A DNA stretch of 35,000 bases from Chara braunii (GCA_003427395.1 BFEA01000218.1:1948569-1983568); one strand, 5' to 3'; numbered from the stretch's first letter, positions 9,739 through 20,408 are shown. Notes: generated from the sequence alone by a model not told the origin. Translations and numbers: made by a program.

Positions 9739-10679
9739 AAGAAAAGAAAAAGAGACCTTGGCAGGGTTTTGAGAATTGTTCCTGGAGAAGTTGTGGCACG
9801 GGCCTCCATTTTTTTTGCTCCGGCAGCCGACGCCCAGAAATTGCGGCGTGCATGCAATAGCGCCATAGAAAAAGCTGGGAAAAAAATCCGAAAAATGTAC
9901 TCGTGTTTTCAACTGGGCATAGGCAGGCCCGTATGTCCACGGAAGGTGAGCGGGTGACCTGGCGCACCTTGCTTGTCGGCCGCACAGTGTCTCGAATGGG
10001 CAATTCTCCTCTCAAGAACAAATTCCCTCCTCGTAAATGGAAGTGTGCCCTCCACTTATGCGGCAACGGTCATGGAATTATAGAGGGGTTCCAGCACAAG
10101 CGGGAGCATGACCAGAGTGCACATATTCAGGTTCTCTCTCCCACTACCCTCACGAAAGAAGTATGTATAGACTTTTGCGCGCATCTTTAAGGCCTGGCCA
10201 CAGGTGATTGATATTTGCAGATGGTGGGATGCAGGCAGCAATGCTTAGGGGCTGATCCGACCTCTCTTCTTTTGGGGGAGAAGTGGCATTTTCTGGGATC
10301 CCACTTCTTCCCAATTTCTCAGGTCTTCCCGTAGGTCTCGGAGGGGAGTGGAAACAAATATCTATGTGGCAGTTTGTCGGCGACTCACGCTGCCGTAGTT
10401 CTACCAAAAAACAAAAGAGGAGGATGGCCGTCCCTGCTCCTAAAAAGAAGGCCAAAATCCGGTGGGCTACGTGGTCCTCTCCTCTGTTTGACAGCACGTT
10501 CCTTTCCCCTTGGGCCGCCGCCATAATCGTAAAAGTCCCGGTATTGTCGGCCAAGTGGGATCCGAAATCACTTTTCCGTTCCTCAAGGGGTGGGCCCGCC
10601 CGAAGCGGTTCTTTTTGGTTAGAGAAGTCGGTTCAGGCCCTTATTCCCGCTGTACATGGGATAATTTGGCAGTATTAGG
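9739..10679. other. No gene seen
   Basis: Open frames of 131 codons (10283-10678, +) and 134 codons (10150-10554, -) overlap on opposite strands and show no domain, no codon-use signal I can judge and no splice context. I see no repeats here. Confidence 0.4.
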
Positions 10680-10735
10680 AAGGGCATGTGTGCAACAACC
10701 TCAATAAGGGCATGTGTGCAACAACCTCAATAAGG
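10680..10735. repeat. 26-bp tandem repeat (2 units)
   Basis: The unit AAGGGCATGTGTGCAACAAC plus CTCAAT occurs at 10680 and 10706 with no mismatch. Confidence 0.9.
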
Positions 10736-11274
10736 CCGCAATATTTGTGATGAACGGTTGGCGATATCAACATAGTCCAGGCTTTGGCGGGCGCCGGGCA
10801 CTTTTTGTAACAAAATGAACCAAGCAATAGGTGCGCAACTGCATCAAAGACTGATTGTTTTTGCAACCGGAGACATGCTGTGCGCCCAAAATAAACCGAA
10901 CTGGTACGGCATTTTTTTTTTTTTCCCCCCTTGGCTTTCGCCACCAGCCGTTTGGTGAGAAGCGGTTAATGGAAGGCCCAAATTCCAGCGAATTTGGCCG
11001 CAATTTTCACCGAAACTGCCATATTTTCCATATTTTCCTGAGTTTTTACTTTTTTCTTGGTTTTTATTTTTGCCTGATATGTATGTGCTTTAGGGTATAT
11101 CTGTATTCAATTTCGCCGCATTTGGACCGGTAACGAAAAACTTAGCAGCAGAAACACCGGACTCTAAGAAAGATTTCGCGAACTCCAAAAGCTAATCCAA
11201 ATAGGGTTTTATAGTGCTTTTGAGTTGTTGTTTTTTGTTTTTCTTTTTTGCCTGTTTGGTCTTTTGTTGTTTGT

Positions 11275-11368
11275 ATAGAACGCCCGGTCATAAATGCTGC
11301 ATCTGGAACGGAAGTTGTGCCAAATACAGCTATAGTGACCGGGCGTTCTATTCGGGTGAAGACGGTAG
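11275..11368. mobile_element. MITE-like hairpin element, copy 6
   Basis: ATAGAACGCCCGGTCA (11275-11290) and TGACCGGGCGTTCTAT (11336-11351) are perfect 16-bp inverted repeats around a 45-base loop. The right side carries on with the family end TTCGGGTGAAGACGGTAG, which has no partner on the left, so the left end is truncated. The perfect core arms suggest that this copy is younger than the one at 6363. Confidence 0.75.
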
Positions 11369-11413
11369 CTCACCGGTCAGAGGAATTGGCTGCTACATGT
11401 GCCGAGATAGGGA

Positions 11414-11598
11414 AACTACGCGGGAGTCACAAAAATGAGTTATAATTGCAGTATGGGCCAAGATACAGTTTGCAATTGCGGTTCGGACAATGTATACAAC
11501 ACAGCTTTCTGGCCAGGTAGGGTGCCAGAAGTGCAATTGCAAACTGTATCTCAGCCCATAGTGTAATTATAACTCGTTTTTGTGACTCCAGCGTAGTT
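11414..11598. mobile_element. 185-bp foldback element with 66-bp arms
   Basis: The left arm (11414-11479) and right arm (11533-11598) pair with only about seven mismatches. Landmarks are AACTACGC, GGAGTCACAAAAA, GAGTTATAATT and GATACAGTTTGCAATTGC in mirrored order. The 53-base centre holds a further TTCTGGC/GCCAGAA pair. No open frame lies inside. It fits a MITE; transcribed, it would make a long hairpin of the sort that can feed small-RNA pathways. No clear target-site duplication is visible. Confidence 0.8.
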
Positions 11599-11640
11599 AG
11601 CTTTTTTTGAGCTGCAGCACTTTTAAACCACGAGGCTAAA

Positions 11641-11799
11641 CCGGGTTGCACTTGGTGCAAAAAATTCACCCGCGACCGGGTTGCACTTGGTGCAAAAGAA
11701 TCACCCGCGGTAAAAGCAAACCGGGTTGCACTTGGTGCAAAAAATTCATCCGCGTCCGGGTTGCACTTGGTGCAAAAAATTCACCCGCGGTAAAACCAC
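11641..11799. repeat. Four-unit array of TTGCAC-TTG-GTGCAA palindromes
   Basis: CCGGGTTGCACTTGGTGCAA starts at 11641, 11676, 11721 and 11756. Spacings of 35, 45 and 35 bp show a higher-order unit of 80 bp: units 2 and 4 carry an extra GGTAAAA spacer. Each unit has a perfect 6-bp hairpin followed by A-rich AAAAATTCACCCGCG. Confidence 0.92.
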
Positions 11800-11996
11800 A
11801 CCAAACTGCAGTATTGTGGGTGGAGGGGTCCGCGGGACCGTTGAGCGATGGCCGGCCGGTTGGATGCCCACCACACGCCGAAAACGTCTGACTCAGGTTG
11901 TGTGTTTGAGCTTGTCTTTTCCAAGCTCTACAATACCCGCCAGCACCCGAGATACCATAAACCTTTTTGGTTTTACTTTTCATCTCTTTTTTCTTT

Positions 11997-12019
11997 TTGT
12001 GTGTGTGTGTGTGTGTGTG
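11997..12019 (+). repeat. (TG)n microsatellite
   Basis: About eleven TG units within a T-rich stretch. Confidence 0.95.
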
Positions 12020-12660
12020 CTTTACCTTTCCATCCACCATTGCTATGGACATCGCGTCTGTCTGGTTTCTTCTGCTTAGCCATTTCACCTCTCGTCCATC
12101 TGCCATTTTTTTTATTTTTATTTTTTTTCGTTTGCCGTTATCCATCACGCCATTCTGCCCAACAACAAATTGATTGTCCGCCGATAATTCTTCTGTACCC
12201 CCTTTTGTTTCCTTCCCAGTTCGCCCGGAGAGGCCTGCCAATGCCTGGAGACTGACTGTGTGGATGAATAGGTGTACCTGCTACACCATTCGGGGCCAAC
12301 TGCTGTAGACCCACATGGCAATATGTGCGGCGACCCCACTGTCAGAAAGTGGGACCCACCCTGCGCCAGGTGGCCCTGCCTGCCCCCTGGTGCAATCATT
12401 GGAGCGCCATTTTCAAACTGGTGGACAGGCAAATGCTTCAAATTGGAAAATTCTGAAGACGACCATGAGAACGATCACGTTTGTACTTGTGTTTCCAGAA
12501 AATGTTGTTCACGTTGTCTCCAGAAAATGATGATCACATTATATTCTGGCTTTGGGGTGTCAGTTTTGTGACACGGTCCGTCCCATGGGACAGTCATCTA
12601 GTCACACCCAGTTTGTGGTTGTGCCCAAGGACCACGTGCAGACTTTCGGATATGCCCAAG
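12020..12660. other. No gene seen
   Basis: No RNA gene or repeat recognised. CCAGAAAATG occurs twice about 30 bp apart (around 12495 and 12520), which is the only local structure. Confidence 0.35.
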
Positions 12661-12667
12661 TAACTAC

Positions 12668-12710
12668 TCTCTCTCTCTCGCTCTCGCTCTCGCTCTCGCT
12701 CTCGCTCTCG

Positions 12711-12758
<48 letters not shown>
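12668..12758 (+). repeat. Compound (CTCTCG)n-(GT)n microsatellite
   Basis: CT-rich units, then six to seven CTCTCG hexamers, switching at about 12714 to a pure GT run. Confidence 0.95.
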
Positions 12759-12761
<3 letters not shown>

Positions 12762-12798
12762 AGTTACACAGAGACACATCACTGCTCAGTTCGTTATG

Positions 12799-12879
12799 TT
12801 GGACTCGGCATTTACATTTTTGTGGTTGGACTCGGTATTTACGTTTTTGCTGTTAGACTCGATATTTACGTTTCTGCTA
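12799..12879. repeat. 27-bp tandem repeat (3 units)
   Basis: TTGGACTCGGTATTTACGTT-type units start at 12799, 12826 and 12853. On the + strand one frame reads LDSxFTFL three times. Substitutions among units are mostly silent or conservative there, but the open frame starts in the GT microsatellite and is not credible as a gene. Confidence 0.85.
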
Positions 12880-13090
12880 CGCCCATATGGCCTCTGGCCA
12901 TTTCAGTTTCTACCCCTACTGATGAAACCACTTAAAAAAAATTAGTGTCAAAAGGTTTTTGAAAAGCTCACACACTAGGGAGGATTAATCTGGAGTATTG
13001 CATGGCCTTGAAAAGTTGAAAGTAGGGCAAGTGGGCAAATCGATATATCACAAAGTTCACAAGTCAAAAAAATGAGATAGAAGAGGGAGT

Positions 13091-13148
13091 GTGTATTTGA
13101 ACCTCCGACCCAAAACCACCGTTCAGACCAACCGATTGACGAACCACG
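13091..13148 (-). mobile_element. tRNA-derived SINE head (weak)
   Basis: On the minus strand a box-A-like TCGTCAATCGGTTGGT is followed by a box-B-like GGAGGTTCAAATAC at plausible spacing. The stems are decayed. A second box-B-like word (AAGGTTCTAATCCC, minus strand, about 13224-13238) lies just beyond it. Confidence 0.4.
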
Positions 13149-13699
13149 GCCGCTTCGTTGTTCATGATGACCATGGGTCAATCATGACATCCTAAATTTT
13201 AATGCTCTGTCGAAGAGGAAAAGGGATTAGAACCTTGCAGTTGTATACTACTTGACATCCAAAAATAGCACCCGCCTAACCCTACAGTCCCAACTACCCG
13301 ACAAACTACGCTAATTGTAGTAATGTTGCAGCCAGATCCCAAACCCCGTCCCGTGGCTTGGCGAAAATGCCAAGGACTTTCCCGAAAAATGAGTCCGGAA
13401 TGTTCTTTGCATGGAACTCTCTTCGCAGCAAAGTACCTGGAACGGAATTTGAACGCGGTCTGCTGTGTTTCGATCCAATCGATGCAGAGCCCAAGTGACT
13501 GCCACGGCCTTTTGTCGGTGGCTTGTCCAGATCCTGGCCAGTGCGAATTGCCAAAGACCTGGTCTGCCCAGATAGTCTCCTCATTTTTTATCATTTGCAT
13601 CGTACCCAAAAAGGAAATGACTGGCCAACCTTCAGGCGATAAACCAAAAAATTATACACCCCATCCCCATCATTTGTCCGCTTTAGCGTAAGATTCTAG

Positions 13700-14990
13700 G
13701 GTAGCAGATTTCAAATCCACATTTCAACCGTTTTGCCATTTCGTGCGACCTTTTGTCCCCCACATTATATGCCAAAAATATAGACACGTCATCGATGAAC
13801 CTGATACTTACAATCATATTCTTACTAGGGCCCAAAGAGTCCAAACGTGATATATGCAATCAAACTTGGATCGTAGGATGTCCTATTCTCAATGATCCGA
13901 ATTATAACTTCTGGTGTCTGCCAATCAACTTTTTTATTTTTTTTCCATCAGGCAACATGTTCGACGCTTCTTTGAATCATTAGAGAAGTCATAAATTCTT
14001 TGTAAGGAAATACACAAATTAACTTAATTGGTGTGACTCATGAAGGGATATGGATACTGAGGGGTAGGGGCAGGGTTTGATGTTCACGTATTGACGGTAT
14101 TGTAAAATTTTACATTTACATGTTAAATTAGCCATAGCAAGTTGTTCAGAATAAAAGTAGACCATACTTCCACTTTGTATACGAAGAAAATTTCAATATC
14201 ACAAAGTTTAAAATACTATGAAAGTAAGTACGTCCGAAGATTTAATGGAAAATAAGAAATATATGTAGCATCTCATGTTCATTCGAAGGAAGAACGCAAA
14301 CATATTTTATGATCCGGCGAGTGCGATCGTAAAAAAAATAAATATCAAAATAATATGAAAATTTTAAAACTTATATATATGTTAATAATGTTATGTTAAT
14401 TAATTATACAGAAAAGTTTTATATGAGATACATCTCCAAATTGTTAATGGAACGAAAGTATAAAAAAAAAATGTTGGAGGAAAATCTATTCGTAAATAGG
14501 GAATGTATTATTATGTTTGCAAAACCACCGAACATGTTGTCCATGCTACACAGAGAAGAAAATACGTTAAACCACCACTACTTCCGAGGTTGTTTTTGCT
14601 GACCATAATTTTCACTGTGCACCGAGTTTTGTCGAGTTTGGGCTCTGTTGTGTTTCTTTTAAGATACTCTTGTAAAAAAAAAAAAAAAAGCACGACGAGA
14701 CTTTTGAAAAATGAGCAGCTTACAACCACAAAAAGTGAAAGAATAATAAACAAACACCCTTTTGGACGCGTTACCAAGCAGATACCTACGCCAAAGTAGT
14801 CGTGTGAGTACACCCTCAGTGGGGGCTTTATGGCAGGGTTATCAGGTCCAGGGAAAAAGGAGAAGGGAAAAATAAAATTGAAATTAAAGGTAGAGATATA
14901 AAGTGGGTTCATACATTCTACAAAGTTGAAGTGTGGACATACCATCCTCCATGAAGTGTCACCAGTTCATGGAGTGCGCCGTGCCTCCAT
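13700..14990. other. No gene seen; increasingly AT-rich
   Basis: Composition drifts to AT-rich from about 14100. Open frames are short and have no domain. No organellar gene or tRNA recognised. Confidence 0.4.
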
Positions 14991-14998
14991 GGTAAGGT

Positions 14999-15048
<50 letters not shown>

Positions 15049-15114
15049 AAAAAATTAAATTTAAAAAAGGGCCCCCCCCCCCCAAAGAGAAAACCCAAAA
15101 AAAAAAAATAAGGT

Positions 15115-15160
<46 letters not shown>

Positions 15161-15201
15161 AAAAAAAAAAAAAAAAAAAAAAAAATAAAAAAAAACAAGG
15201 T

Positions 15202-15241
<40 letters not shown>
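14999..15241. repeat. Compound poly-A block, probably mis-assembled
   Basis: Three long A runs each begin after the same word AAGGTC (around 14995, 15112 and 15198). They are broken only by single G, T or C bases and by one short island of C and A runs. The repeated entry word followed by A runs is what gap-filling through a homopolymer yields; true length and content are uncertain. Confidence 0.75.
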
Positions 15242-15244
<3 letters not shown>

Positions 15245-15479
15245 GAAACTGGTTACAAAAGTAGATCGATACTTCCTTGTAAGGTTTGGTGTGAGCACAA
15301 ATTTGTGCACGACCTTCTCCGACTAGGTCTTTTGTTTATCTTTTTGTTTTTTGAATGGCGCCCCAAGGCCCAATTGCCTAGCCTTTGCAGACCCCCAAAA
15401 AGGTCGGAAAAAATAAAAAAATTGCCAGTTTTTTTTTTTTTTCCAACAATGATAGAGGTAGTGGTATAAATCATCGCAA

Positions 15480-16349
15480 TAATATTTTGGTGTTATTTTA
15501 AAAATAAATAAGTAATGAAATTATAAAAACCCTCATATCTATAAAGTTGAGCAACTACGAAAGAGACTACAATCATTTTTTATAATTGATTGGTTATATA
15601 ATAACTAAAGTTTTCACAATAGTATTGATCAATTGAGTTATGTCAACGTAACTCTTGTAACTTCATTAATATAGCATAACAAAATCAGATGCTTCGAAAA
15701 GTAACGATACCATTATTAAAATAGTGTATGCAAAAAACTCAAAATATTATTTTGGCATTGTAATTATATGTAAAACAAAGTAAAGTATACAAAAATTGTA
15801 TTTTTATTATTAAATTTATAAAAAATAGTAAATTATCCAATACGAAAATTTTTATCTTATACAGTTTTTCCGCAAACTTTAGGCTATGTAATAATTGCAG
15901 TATTATAAAATATCCCTCTCTCACCAATTTTAACAACACAGCAATTACATATAATCATTTGTCCAATACACTCCAAACAATTGTTTAGCTCTCCTATAGT
16001 CTATAAGTAAGTTTTACATTTTCTCAGTTAAGTTATATATTGTTTTATTGCATCTTTTGTAAAATCATGATATTTATGAATCCTGCTTACTGTTATAATG
16101 TGTTATTTTCAAAAGATTTGTCAAATATTTTCCATTTATCCTTTCACTAATAATGTATAAAATTAAAGAGATATGGTTAATAAAAATCATAAAAAATAAT
16201 ATTAAGGATATTTTTATCGTTGATCAGTTCACCTGTAAAATGATCTTCTTAGGTCGAGGTCACTCTTTGGCGACTTCGTCATCAAATATTATTATGCACT
16301 GTAATCAAACAATGAGTATTAGTTTCTATATTGAAAATTTTAGATAGGC

Positions 16350-16389
<40 letters not shown>

Positions 16390-16560
16390 TTACAATGCAG
16401 ATGTAGTTATTTTTAATGTGTCTTCAACACTATGCCTCCTTTAGCTACATTATTTGCAAGTCGAATGAGGTGATTTTTTGGTTTTCGCAATAGTAAACAA
16501 TTTTATACTAAATAGTAAACTTGCACATAATTGTATAAATACATAAAGGTACAAGACATA
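15480..16560. other. AT-rich island without recognisable genes
   Basis: About 1.1 kb of strongly AT-rich DNA next to regions of much higher GC. Short Ile/Lys/Phe-rich frames (15739-15939 minus, 16153-16347 plus) are what AT-rich DNA gives by chance. I could not match it to a plastid or mitochondrial gene, tRNA or intergenic motif. A (TA)n microsatellite lies at about 16353-16387. Confidence 0.5.
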
Positions 16561-17628
16561 TGATGAAGTAGTGAGAAGAAAAGGAATAGTTGATGTCGCC
16601 AGGAAAACTAACTCGAGCAGTGGGAAGGGCCACAATTGTTGTCACAAGGAGTAGTGGGAGGTAGCAGAGCGACTCCGTGGGGCGTTTTTTCTAATGAAAC
16701 AGACGGTTACACACGCAAGGGAGTTACTTGATAATGTGTGTACAATACTTCCGCTACGAATGTGAGTATTGAAAATCAGCAAAGCACTTAACTAAGAATG
16801 AAGGAATAATTATAATGCATTGTGGCATTCCCCTACACACGTTTTAGGAGGAGGCGAGCACCGACATTTTGAAGAGGAGAGACGAGGGAGAGCCTTTAGT
16901 TATGTCCTTTTGACCATCATCACCGCACGAGGAACTAACCGTACACTTCCTGTATAGTTTTTACAAGAATGTACCTAATCCGTTCGGCAGGAAAAATAAA
17001 ACTAAATCATATAAAAAAATACTTACATTTGGTTATAGTATCTAATCTGTGTGAGCGTGCACTTTGGAGGCACACACCGATGTCTGGTGATTTGGTGAAC
17101 TGATTGATAACCTCGCGCAATGGTGCAAGCTCGGGAATAATTAAAATTTTGATTAGCATTGCGCACGCACTGAGTGCACTCGCGCAGAGACCAACATTTT
17201 AACGGTCTGAGGTTTTCATTGACATTACTGGAGGCAGTGTTTGGGTCCTCGTAGTGTGAGGTGCGTTGAATACTCAGGTTGACAGTGCTTTGGTCGGCAG
17301 TAGAAACCGCCAATGACCTTAGCAAGGACGACACGAACGGGATGTGGTATGAGTAAGAGTGAAGATTTCCCGACACCGAGGTAGTAAAAAGTGTGGTCTT
17401 TTGGGGGAGTAGCCAATTAAGAGAGCTGAAATTATTGGTAGTTGTGCAATTTTGTCATGTGTGTGGCGACCGAGGGTAAGGTCGACCCCTTCAAGCGACA
17501 AGTATGGAATCTGGTGACCGTGGGAGCGGCCAATGGACCAAGGTTGCGGCTTTTGGTATAGTTTGGCAAGCTTAGGCCCAGAGCACATACCTCTTATAAT
17601 GAAATCCGCGCCTTTTACACCCATCCTT
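16561..17628. other. No gene seen
   Basis: Three overlapping minus-strand open frames of 63-117 codons lie between 17023 and 17639, in different phases, without a family match. An intron-containing gene fragment cannot be excluded but I have no evidence for one. Confidence 0.35.
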
Positions 17629-17692
17629 GGGCTTAGCACAATTGGTTACAACATTGGACTTTCATACGGCGGATATGGGGATCAAGGCCAGC
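17629..17692 (+). mobile_element. tRNA-derived SINE head
   Basis: The + strand shows box A TTAGCACAATTGGTTA, an anticodon-arm-like TTGGACTTTCATAC and a degenerate box B GGGGATCAAGGCC at tRNA spacing. No full cloverleaf folds. Confidence 0.5.
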
Positions 17693-17937
17693 TGCTGACA
17701 ATGATGGAGTTGCGGAGAGCGATAGGAGAGGTTGAGGGTCCCATGGGACTATTCCCTTTGACTTTTGCAGTCGGTCCCAAGCACGGGCCCGATTGGCAGG
17801 ACCAAGGGCGGCGTACTAGCGGGTTCGTCTCTTCCTTTTCCCCATTGGTTTTCTTTTGCTTTATTTTATTTTTTCTTTATTATTATCATTATCATAGTTC
17901 CGTTCTTGGAACGTAGCCAAGTACAAGTGTCGGCACC

Positions 17938-18072
17938 GGTCATGAGAATTGGTGGGCCTTGCATTTGAGTTATCAAAATGCATACCCAAGTTCGAACCCA
18001 GATGATGATACTTGATGAGTAAAACCAAATATTTTTGAATTGTCTAGGCCCGGTCAGCTCAATAATGATATA
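17938..18072 (+). mobile_element. tRNA-derived SINE-like repeat with conserved tail block
   Basis: The box-A-like TGAGAATTGGTGG (about 17943-17955), an anticodon-type stem GCATTT/AAATGC (17961-17966 with 17976-17981) and box B AGTTCGAACCC (17989-17999) give a tRNA-like head. After a variable spacer comes the block CCGGTCAGCTCAAT plus AATGATAT (18047-18071), shared with the minus-strand copy at 5596-5757. A U6-derived sequence starts 23 bp after the block. Confidence 0.68.
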
Positions 18073-18094
18073 CCGTGGCCAAAGCCCAACGTTC

Positions 18095-18187
18095 GGTCCT
18101 TCGGGACATCCGCAAAATTTGGATAGATACAACGCATATTAGCATAGCTCCTGCGCAAGGATAACACGTATAAATCGATAAGGGGTT
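18095..18187 (+). pseudogene. U6 spliceosomal RNA pseudogene
   Basis: The sequence follows plant U6 snRNA nearly end to end: a 5' stem-loop with a TTCG loop (GTCC-TTCG-GGAC), then ACATCCG, AAAATTTGGA and GATACA. Next come ATTAGCAT with the AGC triad kept, then CCTGCGCAAGGAT, AACACG and TATAAATCGA. U6 pairs with the 5' splice site through the ACAGAGA box; here that box reads ACAACGC, and several positions differ by G-to-A or C-to-T. The 3' end drifts into GGGGTTACCCC without the usual T-run. It is therefore read as a decayed copy, not a working gene. A TATA-like GATATA lies about 27 bp upstream, but it belongs to a block shared with another repeat. Confidence 0.8.
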
Positions 18188-18189
18188 AC

Positions 18190-19030
18190 CCCTCTCCCCT
18201 CAAGTCTGGTCGTAGGCTTTGTGGTGCATTTCGCATGCGAGAGCGCTATGAAATCGGATGGGTCAGTCACGTTGGTGGGCGGAAGAAAAGAAAAGCGCAA
18301 GGTGACGAGGGTGGAGGAGGAGATAGTGGAGAAAGGAGTTAAGAGCTAAGAGGAGATGGTGCTTAATCGTTCTTGAGTATAATCAATTAGAGTGAGAGTC
18401 AAATTCGGGCTTACTACCTCAAGTGACCCGAGATGTATTACTAGGATGAGAGGAGAGCTAGCAGAGAGGTAGGTAGGGGAAAAGAAAGAAGATGAAGGCA
18501 ACGAGGGAGAAAGGAGACGAGGAAATTAACGTCAAGGAGCATCATTCTTGTCTAATCCAGGATGAAAACATGCAAACAAAGAGTCCGATTGGAGGTTTCC
18601 ATGCATTACATGTCAAATGGTGGAGTCAGATCATGCCGAGCAGATACGAATTTTGTTGGGAGAGATGTGTGAGATGCACGCGAGGGAGGTACTACCTAGC
18701 GGGCGAGGGGAACGGGAAAAACAATGGTGTACCTTCCCATGTTTTCATGGAAGATTCATTTTCATATTTTATAAACTCGAGGTTAACAGTAGCGCGTAGA
18801 CCTTCCTATATTCCAGCAGAACATTCACACTCGTTTTGCACCATAGGGGAACGCATGCGATCATCGTGATGGAGTCGGTTATCGCACTTATTGTAATGGT
18901 GTTGATTGTTGATATCATCCTTACAATTGCGTCCTTTGTGTTCGTTACGATCGTCCTCCTCTTTATCGCGTTGGGCTACTAGTCCCGACTATGGAGATTA
19001 CAATCACGGCGGTGGCGACATACATATAAT
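18190..19030. other. No gene seen
   Basis: Purine-rich patches near 18280-18360 and a 125-codon + strand open frame (18492-18869) without a recognised domain. No repeats or RNA genes noticed. Confidence 0.35.
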
Positions 19031-19033
19031 GGA

Positions 19034-19036
<3 letters not shown>

Positions 19037-19099
<63 letters not shown>
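19037..19099 (+). repeat. (GA)n microsatellite
   Basis: About thirty pure GA units. RERERE and LSLSLS frames are its translations. Confidence 0.97.
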
Positions 19100-19103
<4 letters not shown>

Positions 19104-20190
19104 AAAGGCGAGGGGCTTGGTTATCGTTAACAAGCTTGCGTTTTCGTGACAGTCATGCTCATCACACTCATCACGGGTGATAGTCGATCTTCCATTAATG
19201 CTGTTGTAATTGAATGTTGACGTCACTGTGACTCAAGGTTACTCGATTAGTTGTGACCGGTGTTGTTGGTGCCTTGGAAGACTATTGTTACCCTTGTGCA
19301 TTGCCGTTGTCAAGCGCATCAGTCCCTCAAAGGGCGGGATCCTCCCGTTGCGTCACTCAGGAGTTGGTCTACTCGCGATTCACAAGGAGCTTCCGCAAGC
19401 CGCTCCGTCTGAGTGCGCCAACCATACCTCTCGCGAGCCCCTACAACAGGATAGGGTCAACGCGAGGTACAACTTTACCTCCACTTGCGGGAGTTGTCAC
19501 CTCCCTCTGGTGGGCGTATCCCCGCCGAGCTACCTGTCTACAGTGCAAAAACTAATCAATTGCAATCGCTGAGGTGGACCAGCCGAGGGCGTTTCTCGTT
19601 CGTTGTAGCATAGGGGGTATGGTGTCGGAGGGCACGGTGTCCCGACCCTCCGCTACTTTCCAGGCATCTACTCACTTACTGCTGCAGGCCTGGTATCTGT
19701 CAGCAGGGTTGCGTGGAATTGACAGGCTAGGCCTTGGTACTAGGCCTTCTGATGGGACCGCGTGGGCTCGACACCCCACCTTACTGCGAGCACGGACCGT
19801 CCCACAGTTGGAAAGACCGTGACCAATTGGGTTTTGTCTGGGTAGGAGAAAGGACATCATGGTTCACTTAGCCGCGCGTCAGGCCCCAATCATTGTCTTG
19901 ATCTGAACTAGATGCAGGGGTGTGATAACGATAGCCGGTGCTCTCTTCTCAACCGCACGCCAGGCTTCTGTAGTTGGGTTATAGGGTAGGTGTGGTGGCG
20001 ACGATCACTATCAGTAAAAGAGAAATACAGAGAAAAGTGAAGGAAAAGGGAAAAGGAAAAGGGGTCGAGCACGAAGCCTCAGATCCGTGCCTAGACCTAG
20101 ATCGTTGCTGCCCGATGGCTTTGGTGATGTCTCAACGTAAGAGAGAATTAAAGCGTCGTCCCCCTCTCCTTATAATTATTATTGCGTTGC
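19100..20190. other. No gene seen
   Basis: Open frames of 100-120 codons overlap in two + strand phases (19210-19572, 19253-19555) with no recognised domain. No structural RNA or repeat noticed. Confidence 0.35.
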
Positions 20191-20192
20191 CA

Positions 20193-20272
20193 CTTGTACG
20201 CACCCTCGTACGAGTACAGATTCGTACTCTTGTACTCGTACACTACTCGTACGCTAGGGGCCCCGTACGAGT
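20193..20272. repeat. GTAC-rich tract
   Basis: About eight GTAC words in 80 bp (for example CTCGTACGAGTACAG and CCCGTACGAG). Similar in flavour to the 118-bp module but not alignable with it. A T-rich segment (20273-20467) separates the two. Confidence 0.6.
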
Positions 20273-20405
20273 TCTTTTTTTTTAATCCGATAGTGTTTTT
20301 ATTTTTTTTCTAAAATTTTAATAAGAATCTGAGGATGATTATCCGGCAAATGTTGCTTGTTTTGTACTATTGCATCACATATTTTTGTTTCGTAATTTTT
20401 TGATG

Positions 20406-20408
<3 letters not shown>

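Noticed and set aside
12715-12945. Protein with LDSxFTFL repeats
   Set aside because: The frame begins in a GT microsatellite and consists of the 27-bp repeat; no gene context.
15739-16347. Organelle insertion in the AT-rich island
   Set aside because: No organelle gene, tRNA or rRNA motif could be recognised; composition alone is not enough.
18095-18187. Working U6 gene
   Set aside because: The ACAGAGA box is altered, many substitutions are present and no terminal T-run follows.
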